This document shows positions 56,309 through 64,000 of a DNA stretch of 64,000 nucleotides, piece after piece (position 1 is the first letter of the stretch; every line of letters starts with the position of its first letter). The DNA is from DAOUJI01 sp965224415. GTDB taxonomy: Bacteria; Chloroflexota; Dehalococcoidia; Lucifugimonadales; JAGWBF01. The notes beneath the pieces are model-generated. The model was given only the letters and a program-made list of their open reading frames with translations. It was not told the origin of the DNA and did no database searches. Location of the stretch: NCBI GenBank assembly GCA_965224415.1, contig CBDCZB010000004.1:1040739-1104738 (forward strand), given 5' to 3'. Both the position numbers and the translations under genes were made by a program.

Positions 56309-56965
56309 ATCTTAGGTCAGACCAGCACGGCAGACCACCCGAATAGGATCGAATTTGTTGTGACCGCGCCGGTCCAGTGGCTCATAGGCCGCCAAGCCAC
56401 GTTTCGAAGATAGTTCTGTCTACCGTGCACATTGGTGGAGATAGGGGCAATATATTTAGCTACAAATAAGCTCCGTATTAAGACTACTTACCACACTCGT
56501 TGCCACAATACCGACCGCTTCAACAGGGAGCGGTACTCCACGGAAGGTGCACTTTGTGCCCGGCTGCAAGCCACGACAGTTCACGGCGTCTCCTGTTCGA
56601 GTCTTCCCTAGATGGGCGAGGAAGGCTTCCACACCCTCCCAGTCGTCCCGGTTACGTCGAGCACATCGGACATGTGTTGGGATTATCCCGGTGCAGGACC
56701 TACTGATTGCGGAGAAATCTCGCGCCCACGATTTGCGCCCTGGGTTCCCCGAGGACTGTAACCGCGCTGTTTTGGCGCTTTCGAAACCGAGGTCAAGCCG
56801 ACTTTTCCGGCCCAACTACCCCCATTTGCTTCCTAACTTACCTGTGCTTTGGGTAAACCGTGAGGTAGAGTTGCCCGCAACCCGGCACCGGACGCAGGTA
56901 CTCCGCCGACGATAAAAACGTTGGAGGCCTGGAGACCCATTTCGGATGGACCGAATGCGCCAGCA
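56309..56965. other. intergenic, one repeat relative, no supported gene
   Basis: 56390-56435 (aagccacgtttcgaagatag) is related to the 90-bp repeat at 45.3 and 46.7 kb. Open frames of ~120 residues on both strands (56456-56815 minus, 56547-56915 plus) lack family features and ribosome sites. Confidence 0.45.
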
Positions 56966-59944
56966 TCACTTCCGTAAGAATTTGGTCACGTAGTCGACGT
57001 CGACTGAGGGCATCGCCAGACCGATTTCCGACAATGCTTCGGAGAACCGGCTGATGTCGTAGACGCTGGTGTCGGACAGGTACGGCTCGACTGACTCCAG
57101 GGACCGGAGCAGAACTTTCAACTCCATGTCATCATCGCGGTTGGCCATCGTTTCCAATCTTGATTTCCAGTCCCCCAATTGAGCGCGGTCCGCCACGAAT
57201 CCGTGGTCCTCCATGTATGCAAAAACCTGATCGGCTGGTACGGGGTCCTGCTGCACCACGTTGTATACCCTGCCCAGGTGCCTGGGATCGTCGGAGATTT
57301 TCGTAATGGCCTTTACCAGAAAGTCGACAGGGGTCATCTCAAAGAACCATTGCGGCGCCAAGGGGGCGCACCCCAGGCGGGCGCAGGCCTTGATTATCAA
57401 TGAGAGAAAGTCATTCGGGTTGACCGTGCCCATACCGCCGTGGTGGCCAATGTTGCCCGGACGGAAGATGCATACCGGCAGTCCTCGAGAAACAGCCTGC
57501 CAGACCAGCCGTTCCGAAACCCATTTGGCCTGGTTGTAGCCTCCCTCCATTCTGTCCATGAAGCCGTCTATCTCGTTGCTTTCCAGGTAGGGGGTGTCGT
57601 CTCCTCCGGGGAAGATGCCGTTGGAAGAAATGTACTGAATTGGTTTTGTTGCGCCACTGCAGGCGAACTTGAGCACCTCCAATGTCCCGCCGACGGTGTG
57701 GGGCTTGGCTACAGAATAAGGGTAGGCGTAATTGACCGAGGCCGCGCAATGGAATATCAAGTCGACCTCTTCCGCCAACCGCCGGTACTCGTCATTGTCC
57801 AGTCCCATCCTGGGCTGGGTGAGGTCTCCAGCCACCGGGACAATCCGGCCTCCCGCGGAATGACCGGCCAGCCCGTAAAACCTCAGGGTGTCCAGCACGC
57901 GGTTGGTGGACTCGCCATGTCCTGAGTCCCGGTCCCTTACCAGGCAGTAGAACCGGGTGTCCGGTCCCGTGTCGCGAAGCAGTTCGTCGAGCAAAAAGGC
58001 TCCAAGGAACCCGGTTGTTCCCGTCACAAGGACTGAGGACGCCTCGCTGAGACGTGTTATTCTCGGTGCGCCTCCTGGTGCAATCTCCGGACCCAGCACC
58101 GAGTCCTCGGCCAGCGAAATTCTCGGTTCCATATTCGGCCCTCTATTTTCCAAGTACGCGCCCAGCTCACTTATGGTGGGGTACTCGTAGATCTCCGTGC
58201 CCTTTAGTTCAATCCCAAACAGCTGTTCGATGCCCAGGGTGAGGTCCAGGCCAGTCAGGGAGTTGCCGCCGAGATCAAAGAAGTTCCAGTCATCTTCCAA
58301 TGAGTCGCCGTCGACTTCCAGTGCTTCGCTCCATAACTCCCGAAGGGCCCTGCGACGCTCACCCGCGTTAGCGTGCTTGGACAGCGGGGTGTGCTGAGCA
58401 ACCGCAGGTCTCCTTTGCCGCAGTGCGGGCAATGCTTTGCGCTCCAGTTTGCCTGTCTGTAGATTTATCGGGAGCGTCTCCAGTTCCATGAAGTGGCTGG
58501 GCACCATGTAGAGCGGCAGATGCCGTTCCAACAGAGCACGCAGGTCTCTGCTTGTGCCGCTCTTCCCATCGACCTTCCACGCCGCCTGCGGCCCCCGGGC
58601 GACGTAGGCCACGAGCCGCTTGTTGGCTTCGTGTTCGTTCTCGGCCAACACCGCTGCATCCGCCGCGCCACAGTGCTTGCGGAGGGTCTCCTCTATGGCG
58701 CTCAGGTAAACGGTGTAGCCCCTGATCTTGACCATCGAATCATTGCGGCCGATGATCGTCGTCAGACCCCGCCCATCAACCTCGGCCAGGTCTCCGGTGG
58801 CGTAATACCTCTCGCCGTTCCATCTGACGAACCTGTCGGCATCCAGGTCGGCCCTCTTCATATAGCCCCGGGCCAGTCCGCGACCGCCGATGAAGAGCTC
58901 TCCGACTCCGGTTGAAGCCAGATCGGACTGCCCCTCCGGGAGCACCCGGAGCTGCACTCCGTCCATTGCATAACCTACAGGGCACGCATCCCTGCCGTCC
59001 AGGCACAAGTCCGTGAGGTCAATGGTGCAAACGTCGTGGGTCTCACTGATGCTGTAGGTGTTGAACACCCGCGCCGAACCGGGTAGAACGTCCAAGGCCA
59101 GCTTCAGCAAGCTGGCCGGCACGACCTCGCCGTTCAGCCAGACCACACGCAGCGAGGACAGCCGGGTGCGCAACTGTTCTGGGCTTGCCGAATTCAACAC
59201 CCCCTGCACCAGGGACGGAGTGAAGAGGACCTCGGCAATCCGGTGTTCTGCTATGAACCCGGTAAGCGCGCGCGGCGCGAACACCACATCATCGGGAATC
59301 ACGTATACCGTTCCCCCCTTTAACAGTGGCCGGAGGAACTCCCAGGGAAAGAAGATATTGCAGGCGACCCTGTCCCCGGCGCTGTAGGAACTGAACCTGT
59401 ACCTCGCCTGGTAGGATGAAATCAGAGCGCCATTGGTCTGCAGCACTCCCTTGGGTTGTCCTGTTGTGCCTGAGGTGTAGGGGAGGAAGGCCAGGTCGCC
59501 GGCGTCGACGCGAATCTCAGCGTTCGCGGGGGAGAGCGCTCTCCAGGACTGGTTGGAGTCGACGGGCAATAGGCGAGGCCCAGAGAATTTGCTCAGTCTG
59601 GGCAAGTGCCGCGCCTTGGTGACGACCAATTTGGGCTGCGATTCGGACAGCAATGTGCCAAGAAGGGAATCGGGGAGATCGAGGGCAATGGGCATGAAGG
59701 CCGCGCCGGCCTTTAATGCTCCGATGCTCGCGACGATGTACTCCGGGCAGGTCTCCATGCATATGCCCACCGGGTCATCGGTGGACACGCCGCAACGCTG
59801 AAGGTAGGCCCCCAAGGAATCCGTCGCCTGGTCCAGTTGTACGTAGGATGTCTGCTCGTCGCCGAAGACTATTGCCGGGTTGTTGGGAGTCTCCGCCGCT
59901 TGAGCCTTGAAAAGCTGACGTAAACCACTCTCTGCGGAGTTCAT
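56966..59944 (-). CDS. NRPS-like A-PCP-reductase (carboxylic-acid-reductase type)
   Basis: 992 residues. Adenylation domain (~1-510): A3 PYTSGTTGQPKGV near 155, A5 YSISETHD, A7 YYATGDLAEVDGRG, A8 GRNDSMVKIRGYTVYLS. Peptidyl carrier (~530-610) with phosphopantetheine Ser in FFDLGGNSLTGLD. Thioester reductase (~635-992): VLVTGTTGFLGAFLL, NADPH-binding CLVRDRD, catalytic YNQAKWVSERLV. It activates a carboxylic or amino acid, holds it on the carrier and releases an aldehyde or alcohol, like Lys2 and CAR enzymes. Needs a phosphopantetheinyl transferase, not seen here. Divergent from a methyltransferase with a ~70-bp shared upstream region. Confidence 0.93.
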   Translation of the reverse strand: MNSAESGLRQLFKAQAAETPNNPAIVFGDEQTSYVQLDQATDSLGAYLQRCGVSTDDPVGICMETCPEYIVASIGALKAGAAFMPIALDLPDSLLGTLLSESQPKLVVTKARHLPRLSKFSGPRLLPVDSNQSWRALSPANAEIRVDAGDLAFLPYTSGTTGQPKGVLQTNGALISSYQARYRFSSYSAGDRVACNIFFPWEFLRPLLKGGTVYVIPDDVVFAPRALTGFIAEHRIAEVLFTPSLVQGVLNSASPEQLRTRLSSLRVVWLNGEVVPASLLKLALDVLPGSARVFNTYSISETHDVCTIDLTDLCLDGRDACPVGYAMDGVQLRVLPEGQSDLASTGVGELFIGGRGLARGYMKRADLDADRFVRWNGERYYATGDLAEVDGRGLTTIIGRNDSMVKIRGYTVYLSAIEETLRKHCGAADAAVLAENEHEANKRLVAYVARGPQAAWKVDGKSGTSRDLRALLERHLPLYMVPSHFMELETLPINLQTGKLERKALPALRQRRPAVAQHTPLSKHANAGERRRALRELWSEALEVDGDSLEDDWNFFDLGGNSLTGLDLTLGIEQLFGIELKGTEIYEYPTISELGAYLENRGPNMEPRISLAEDSVLGPEIAPGGAPRITRLSEASSVLVTGTTGFLGAFLLDELLRDTGPDTRFYCLVRDRDSGHGESTNRVLDTLRFYGLAGHSAGGRIVPVAGDLTQPRMGLDNDEYRRLAEEVDLIFHCAASVNYAYPYSVAKPHTVGGTLEVLKFACSGATKPIQYISSNGIFPGGDDTPYLESNEIDGFMDRMEGGYNQAKWVSERLVWQAVSRGLPVCIFRPGNIGHHGGMGTVNPNDFLSLIIKACARLGCAPLAPQWFFEMTPVDFLVKAITKISDDPRHLGRVYNVVQQDPVPADQVFAYMEDHGFVADRAQLGDWKSRLETMANRDDDMELKVLLRSLESVEPYLSDTSVYDISRFSEALSEIGLAMPSVDVDYVTKFLRK

Positions 59945-60014
59945 TTTGCCATCTCAAGCGAGCGCAAACGCAATCAAGCAAAGCGCCCGGTGTTTGTAAG
60001 TTTGTTAAAGGATA

Positions 60015-60806
60015 ATGTTTGAGTTTACAAAAACCAGAGCGATTAGTAAACTACCAACTCAAAAGAATAATAATAATTCGTTGCAACGGAATCCGGCCCA
60101 CGTCAAGGGTGTCCACTTGCAATTCGACTCGCTGGACTTTTACAAGGTGCACGCCCAGAGATACTCGCAGTTGTCTCACGAGTTCACCCATTCGGTGTAC
60201 ACCGGTTCCTCTCATCCGGCGCTGAAGGGAGACATGGACCTGCTGAATCGGGTTACCGAGCTGACCTGGGGGAAACGCGGCCTGGACGCAGGGTGGGGGG
60301 CGGGGGCCCGGGACGTTCACATGCTGCACACGCAGGGGTATGATGTCTACGGAATTGACGCGGTTGAGGAGAACATCAGCCTGGGGAGAGAGTTGCACCC
60401 GGAAATAGCGGACAAGCTCACCGTTGCCGGTCTGCGGGAGCCCCTGTCCTTTGGGTCGGGTTTCTTCGATTTCGTGCTATGCAACGCCGTGATACAGCAT
60501 CTGACGCCCGAGGTCGCCGAAACTACGACGATACCTGAGCTGGCCAGGGTGCTTGCTCCCGGGGGAGCGCTGCAACTGATGTTCAAGACCGGCTCCGGAG
60601 TGGCTACCGTCAGTGACCAGGCCTACGGAGCGGACGGCGTGGACCGGTCGTTTCAGCTGTACGACGAGCACCGCTTGCTGAGCATCCTGGAGGACTGCGG
60701 GTGCTCTCTGGTGGAGCCGGAGGGGAGCGGGGACCTGGGTGGAATGCTCTATTTCAGCGACCCGAAGCCGATGCGCTACTGCGCCTTCTGGGTGAAGAAG
60801 AATTAG
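60015..60806 (+). CDS. class I SAM-dependent methyltransferase, paralogue of 12343
   Basis: 263 residues. Motif I is GLDAGWGAGARDVH (Trp where the paralogue has Cys), then VYGIDAVEENISLGRELHPE, FDFVLCNAVIQHLTPEVAET and C-terminal YFSDPKPMRYCAFWVKKN, all matching the 12343 gene. The first ~35 residues are AT-rich in DNA and absent from the paralogue, so translation may begin later. Divergent partner of the A-PCP-reductase; may methylate its acid substrate or product. Confidence 0.88.
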   Translation: MFEFTKTRAISKLPTQKNNNNSLQRNPAHVKGVHLQFDSLDFYKVHAQRYSQLSHEFTHSVYTGSSHPALKGDMDLLNRVTELTWGKRGLDAGWGAGARDVHMLHTQGYDVYGIDAVEENISLGRELHPEIADKLTVAGLREPLSFGSGFFDFVLCNAVIQHLTPEVAETTTIPELARVLAPGGALQLMFKTGSGVATVSDQAYGADGVDRSFQLYDEHRLLSILEDCGCSLVEPEGSGDLGGMLYFSDPKPMRYCAFWVKKN

Positions 60807-61017
60807 GCCTACCCGTTCACAAGGACAAGGGGCGAGCATCCAGGGTAGCCGGCCGTCTCTTGTATCTCGGCTGCGGACAAGCCCGCGATACCGGAGACAC
60901 CTTTAAACCCGTTATTTCGTAGCTGATACAGTCTCATTGTGGTCCCTCCTAGTATTGCTAGGACCGAAGATCCGGTATAGTCCGGTAGAAATTGGTATAC
61001 GGCCAAGGAGCTGCCGG

Positions 61018-61255
61018 ATGGGCGTGAAGAAACAGCAGGCCCTGTCGGCAGCCTTCTTGCGGACCGCGGCGGTCCCCCGCATGTACGCCGACGGGAACGG
61101 CCTGAACCTGAAGGTCGAGGATTCCGGAGCCAAGCGCTGGGTGCAGCAGGCGGCCATCGGAGGCAGGCGCAGCGACATTTGCTTGGGCGGCCGACAACCA
61201 GCGGGCCATCCGGCAGGGTCGGGACTCGCCGGAGGAAAGGCATAATTGTTCTACC
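61018..61255 (+). pseudogene. tyrosine-recombinase (integrase) N-terminal remnant
   Basis: Start ATG with AAGGAG seven bases upstream. MYADGNGLNLKVEDSGAKRW then VQQAAIGGRRSDICLGG is the arm-binding (DUF4102) domain of phage/island integrases. After LGG the frame shifts to ADNQRAIRQGRDSPEERHN, the next expected block, then ends. No catalytic domain: trace of an integrated island. Confidence 0.6.
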
Positions 61256-61436
61256 TCGTTAGTAAGACAGCTTCCTGGTCGGCTCCGACAAGGTCCTTGT
61301 TTCAATTCAATTCCATTTAGATGGAGGCAAAAAGTTGCAGTGCCCGCGCCTGTGAGTCTATATTTCTATATAGGCGCGAACCAGATCATCAGGCTCATGC
61401 TGAATTCACGAAGGCGGCTAGGTGAAAGAAGGTGCA

Positions 61437-62461
61437 ATGGATTTTTACAAGGCTGAATACATCTGGATAGACGGGACGGAGCCGGTGTCCAAGCTCCGGT
61501 CCAAGGGCAATGTTATCCCCAATGGGCAGGAACCCCAGATATGGGGTTTCGACGGCTCAAGCACGAACCAGGCCGTCGGGGCTGATTCCGACTGTGTATT
61601 GAGACCGGTTTACAGCTGCGCGGACCCGATTCGCGGGGGTGGCAATAGGCTGGTGATGTGTGAGGTTTTGCTGCCTGACATGACGCCTCACCCCTCCAAC
61701 ACCAGGGCGGCGTGTGCATCCGCGGCGGAAAAATACGCCGATTTCGACACTTGGTTCGGTATCGAGCAGGAATACACTTTCTTCGACGGTACCAAGCCGT
61801 TGGGATGGCCTTCCAACGGCTTTCCTGCGCCGCAGGGCGGGTACTACTGCGGAGTGGGATCGGACGAGGTCTTTGGCCACCCCGTGGTAGAAGCCCATTT
61901 AGACGCCTGTCTCCGGGCAGGGCTGATGATTGCCGGCATTAACGGGGAAGTAATGCCGGCCCAGTGGGAGTTCCAGATTGGCCCGGTGGGCGCTCCTGAA
62001 GTAGCCGACCAGCTATGGATCGCCCGCTGGCTCCTGTACCGCATTGGAGAGGATATCCATATCGGGGAGGACGGCAGAGGAGTCAGCGCAACACTCGACC
62101 CCAAACCAGTCCAGGGTGACTGGAACGGCGCGGGCGCCCACTGTAACTTCTCGACCATGCAGATGCGCGGGAGCTACGAGCCTTGCGTGGCCGCCGCTGA
62201 GGCCCTCGGGGCCAACCACCAAGAGCACATTGCCAACTATGGCCATCGAATCGAAGAACGCTTGACCGGTCTCCACGAGACCTGCTCCTACAGGGAATTC
62301 AGGTATGGAGTGTCGGACGGGGGGCGTCCGTTCGAATCCCCTGGCAGGTCCATCGGGACGGCAAAGGGTATGTTGAGGACAGGCGGCCCAACGCCAATTG
62401 CGACCCGTACAAGGTGACGCGGCTGATACTGAATACCGTATGCGGGGCAGCCTCGTCCTAG
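61437..62461 (+). CDS. type II (eukaryote-like) glutamine synthetase, C-terminal frameshift
   Basis: GSII with ~340 residues when corrected. Beta-grasp start (KAEYIWIDGTEPVSKLRSKG), then IWGFDGSSTNQAVG, the metal/ATP region FGIEQEYTFFDG, AGINGEVMPAQWEFQIGPVG and NGAGAHCNFST. After FRYGVSDG the sequence has six G where one preceding C is missing (near 62319). In the annotated frame the protein ends TPIATRTR at 62417; in the corrected frame it reads ASVRIPWQVHRDGKGYVEDR...CDPYKVTRLILNTVCG to 62461, the expected GSII end. Start at ATG 61437 by family length; a GTG at 61422 is possible. Condenses glutamate and ammonia. Confidence 0.85.
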
Positions 62462-62541
62462 CCGACCCGCAGAGAGGCCGAGATATGACCTCTGCGGAGA
62501 TAATTTAAATGTAGGCGACGCACAGATACGAATGTATCGAG

Positions 62542-63371
62542 TGTTGGCAACCAGCAAAATTGGGACACTCTGAGACCCGAGAAATCAGTGGTCGGATTGA
62601 GGTCTCGTAAGCTCCCTGATGGCCTTGTTGTGCTGTCTTCGCCGTTGGATTGTTTGAGCCTGCACCTCCTTTCTGTGTCGTAGGATCTCCTGCCGCCTTC
62701 CCTTGAGGACGTCTGAGGGCGTCACGTTCCCCAGGGCCTTGTGATAGCGGCGGTGTAGTAGCTGACGAAGGCCACGATGGCCGCCTCCAGGTCTGAGGGC
62801 ATCTCATACGGCAGTTGGTTCACGTCTCGCTTGAGGGTCTGGTGGCAGCGCTCCAGCTTGCCGTTGGTCTGGGGGTGGAAGGGCGTTGCCAGTATGTGCT
62901 TGATGCCCACCATGCCCAGGCAGTCCCTGAAGGCCCTGGATACATAGCCGGGGCCGTTGTCGCTCAGCAGCCTAGTCCTGTCTTCTATCGGGACCTGGTC
63001 CATGCCGGTCCTGTCCACGGCCTCCTGGACACTTCTATGAGGGAGTCGGAGGTCATGTCCCTCTGAAGCCTGTGGGCCAGGATGAATCGTGAGTAGTCGT
63101 CCATGACGGTGACCAGGTAGTAGTAGCCCCAGCCCACCACCCTGAAGGAGGAGGCGTCGGTGGCCCACATCTGCTGGGGGCCGGTGGTCTTGCGATGGTA
63201 CTCCTTACCCGCGGCCAGTCGCATCTCGGGTCTCTTCACCAGCCCCTCCCTGCGTAGGATGCGGTAGACCGTAGACTCAGATACGGAGAAGCCCATGTTG
63301 TCGGTGGTCCATGCGGCCAACTGCCGGCAACTCAGCTCCGGCATCTCCCTGGCTGCCGTCAGAACGGAATC
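62542..63371 (-). mobile_element. IS3-type insertion sequence, copy 2 (truncated by copy 3)
   Basis: Begins with the same left end as copy 1 (tgttggcaaccagcaaaa) and follows it up to orfB codons near ggcatctccctggctg, then stops where copy 3 starts. The rest of the element is missing from this side; it may lie beyond copy 3 outside the window. Confidence 0.8.
62585..63371 (-). pseudogene. IS3-type transposase orfB, 5'-truncated and frame-broken
   Basis: MPELSCRQLAAWTTDNMGFS, WATDASSFRVVGWGYYYLVT and VMDDYSRFILAHRLQRDMTS, then a frame change and LLSDNGPGYVSRAFRDCLGM and HPQTNGKLERCHQTLKRDVN, then another change to the end. Unlike copy 1 it keeps the second catalytic Asp. Its first ~75 codons are removed by copy 3. 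Confidence 0.8.
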
Positions 63372-63482
63372 TGTAGGCCGTCAGCGAAAATGGGACACAA
63401 GAGGAGGTAGAAAAACCCGAGAGATTTGAGGTGGGGTCAGCTCCCTGGATGAGGTAGAGCGCTTCAGATAGAGGAGCCAAAG

Positions 63483-63890
63483 ATGTCCCAGACAGAAACA
63501 GGTAAAACAACGGCCGCTGATGAGCGTACAGAGGCGGCCAGGTCCTTCGTACGCACGGTTAAGGCTGCTACTAGGCGCAAGTACACCCCGGAAGAGAAGA
63601 TTCGTATCGTGCTGGAAGGCTTCCGCCGCGAGGCCACCGTGAGTGACCTGTGCAGGCGGGAGGGAATCAAGCCTCACTCCTACTACTCCTGGACCAAGGA
63701 GTTCATGGAGGCTGGCAAGGAGAGGCTTACCCGCGACAGCGTGCGAGATGCTACCCGGCAGGAGGTCCATCAGCTCAAGCGGGAGAACGGGGAGCTAAAG
63801 CAGTTGGTCGCCGATCTGTCCCTTGAGGTCTATCGTCTCAAAAAAACGTCCATACCAATGCCTCAGGGCGCCGGCGGCATCAGCGGATGA
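63483..63890 (+). CDS. IS3-type transposase orfA
   Basis: 135 residues, nearly identical to the orfA at 15564-15971: HTH region KYTPEEKIRIVLEGF with VSDLCRREGIKPHSYYSW, then a leucine-zipper-like helix. The stop overlaps the orfB start (ATGA). Confidence 0.92.
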   Translation: MSQTETGKTTAADERTEAARSFVRTVKAATRRKYTPEEKIRIVLEGFRREATVSDLCRREGIKPHSYYSWTKEFMEAGKERLTRDSVRDATRQEVHQLKRENGELKQLVADLSLEVYRLKKTSIPMPQGAGGISG

Positions 63891-64000
63891 GTGGCGCAGA
63901 GAAGGCGGAGGCGCTGGACAAGATGGCTTCATCCGGCCTCCCTAAACGCAGGGCCCTCGGTGAATTGGGAGTCCCCAGGAGCACATACTGCCGGTGGCTG
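63887..64000 (+). CDS. IS3-type transposase orfB, 5' part (partial)
   Basis: MSGAEKAEALDKMASSGLPK and on, matching the first residues of orfB in copy 1, in frame to the window edge. The catalytic core lies outside. Confidence 0.85.
   Translation, partial: MSGAEKAEALDKMASSGLPKRRALGELGVPRSTYCRWL

Larger units (their letters stand above)
63372..64000 (+). mobile_element. IS3-type insertion sequence, copy 3 (cut by window edge)
   Basis: Starts at tgtaggccgtcagcgaaaat, the same terminal repeat as the right end of copy 1, and runs to the window edge in the opposite orientation to copy 2, into which it is inserted. Confidence 0.88.

Noticed and set aside
61018..61255. Active integrase marking a genomic island end
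   Set aside because: Only the arm-binding domain remains and it is frame-broken; no tRNA or att repeat found.
1..64000. tRNA, rRNA or riboswitch genes
   Set aside because: I looked for conserved tRNA arms and rRNA blocks by eye and found none; a tRNA scan would be needed to exclude them fully.

Overview
The window is about 64 kb of high-GC (roughly 60%) bacterial chromosome crowded with insertion sequences and gene remnants. The mix suggests an uncultivated Chloroflexota, for example the SAR202/Dehalococcoidia side: oligopeptide-type ABC transporters with Ala/Thr/Pro-rich lipoproteins, thiolase-like proteins paired with DUF35 proteins, a DUF3179 lipoprotein, and very large Ig/FN3 surface proteins. 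This is inferred from gene content. No rRNA or marker gene is present to confirm it.

Layout. 1-0.36 kb: right end of an IS630-family element. 0.5-4.9 kb: two peptide-type ABC permeases (+) convergent with a family-5 substrate-binding lipoprotein (-). 5.4-10.0 kb: three close thiolase-like paralogues and one DUF35 protein; the third paralogue is inverted. 10.9-14.2 kb: sulfatase-fold hydrolase, methyltransferase and APH-like kinase. 14.5-16.1 kb: IS3-type element. 16.6-37.2 kb: three consecutive minus-strand genes for huge secreted proteins. The largest (about 5,000 residues if its frames are joined) carries a PEP-synthase/PPDK-like region, two sulfatases, a CE4 polysaccharide deacetylase and about twelve Ig-like repeats. 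37.6-39.6 kb: a NarL-type two-component pair divergent from that cluster.

40-48.4 kb is a gene graveyard: broken HNH nuclease, IS630, CD-NTase-like remnant, IS66, response-regulator remnant, IS5, and a TOPRIM-like (OLD family) tail beside a WYL-like small protein. 48.7-50.3 kb encodes a DUF3179 lipoprotein in which an in-frame UGA replaces the first Cys of the conserved CxxC and is followed by a bacterial-SECIS-like hairpin: a candidate selenoprotein. 50.7-54.3 kb is a sugar-acid operon (2-hydroxyacid dehydrogenase, FGGY kinase, class II aldolase, small conserved protein). 55.2-56.3 kb is an RCC1-repeat lipoprotein. 57-60.8 kb holds an A-PCP-reductase enzyme divergent from a methyltransferase related to the one at 12.3 kb. 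61-64 kb has an integrase remnant, a type II glutamine synthetase and two nested IS3-type copies.

Many long genes are interrupted, several at G/C homopolymers. Some interruptions may be sequencing indels, others real decay, and three (A8 runs in two transposases, the UGA in DUF3179) look like recoding. Most housekeeping-type genes are intact.
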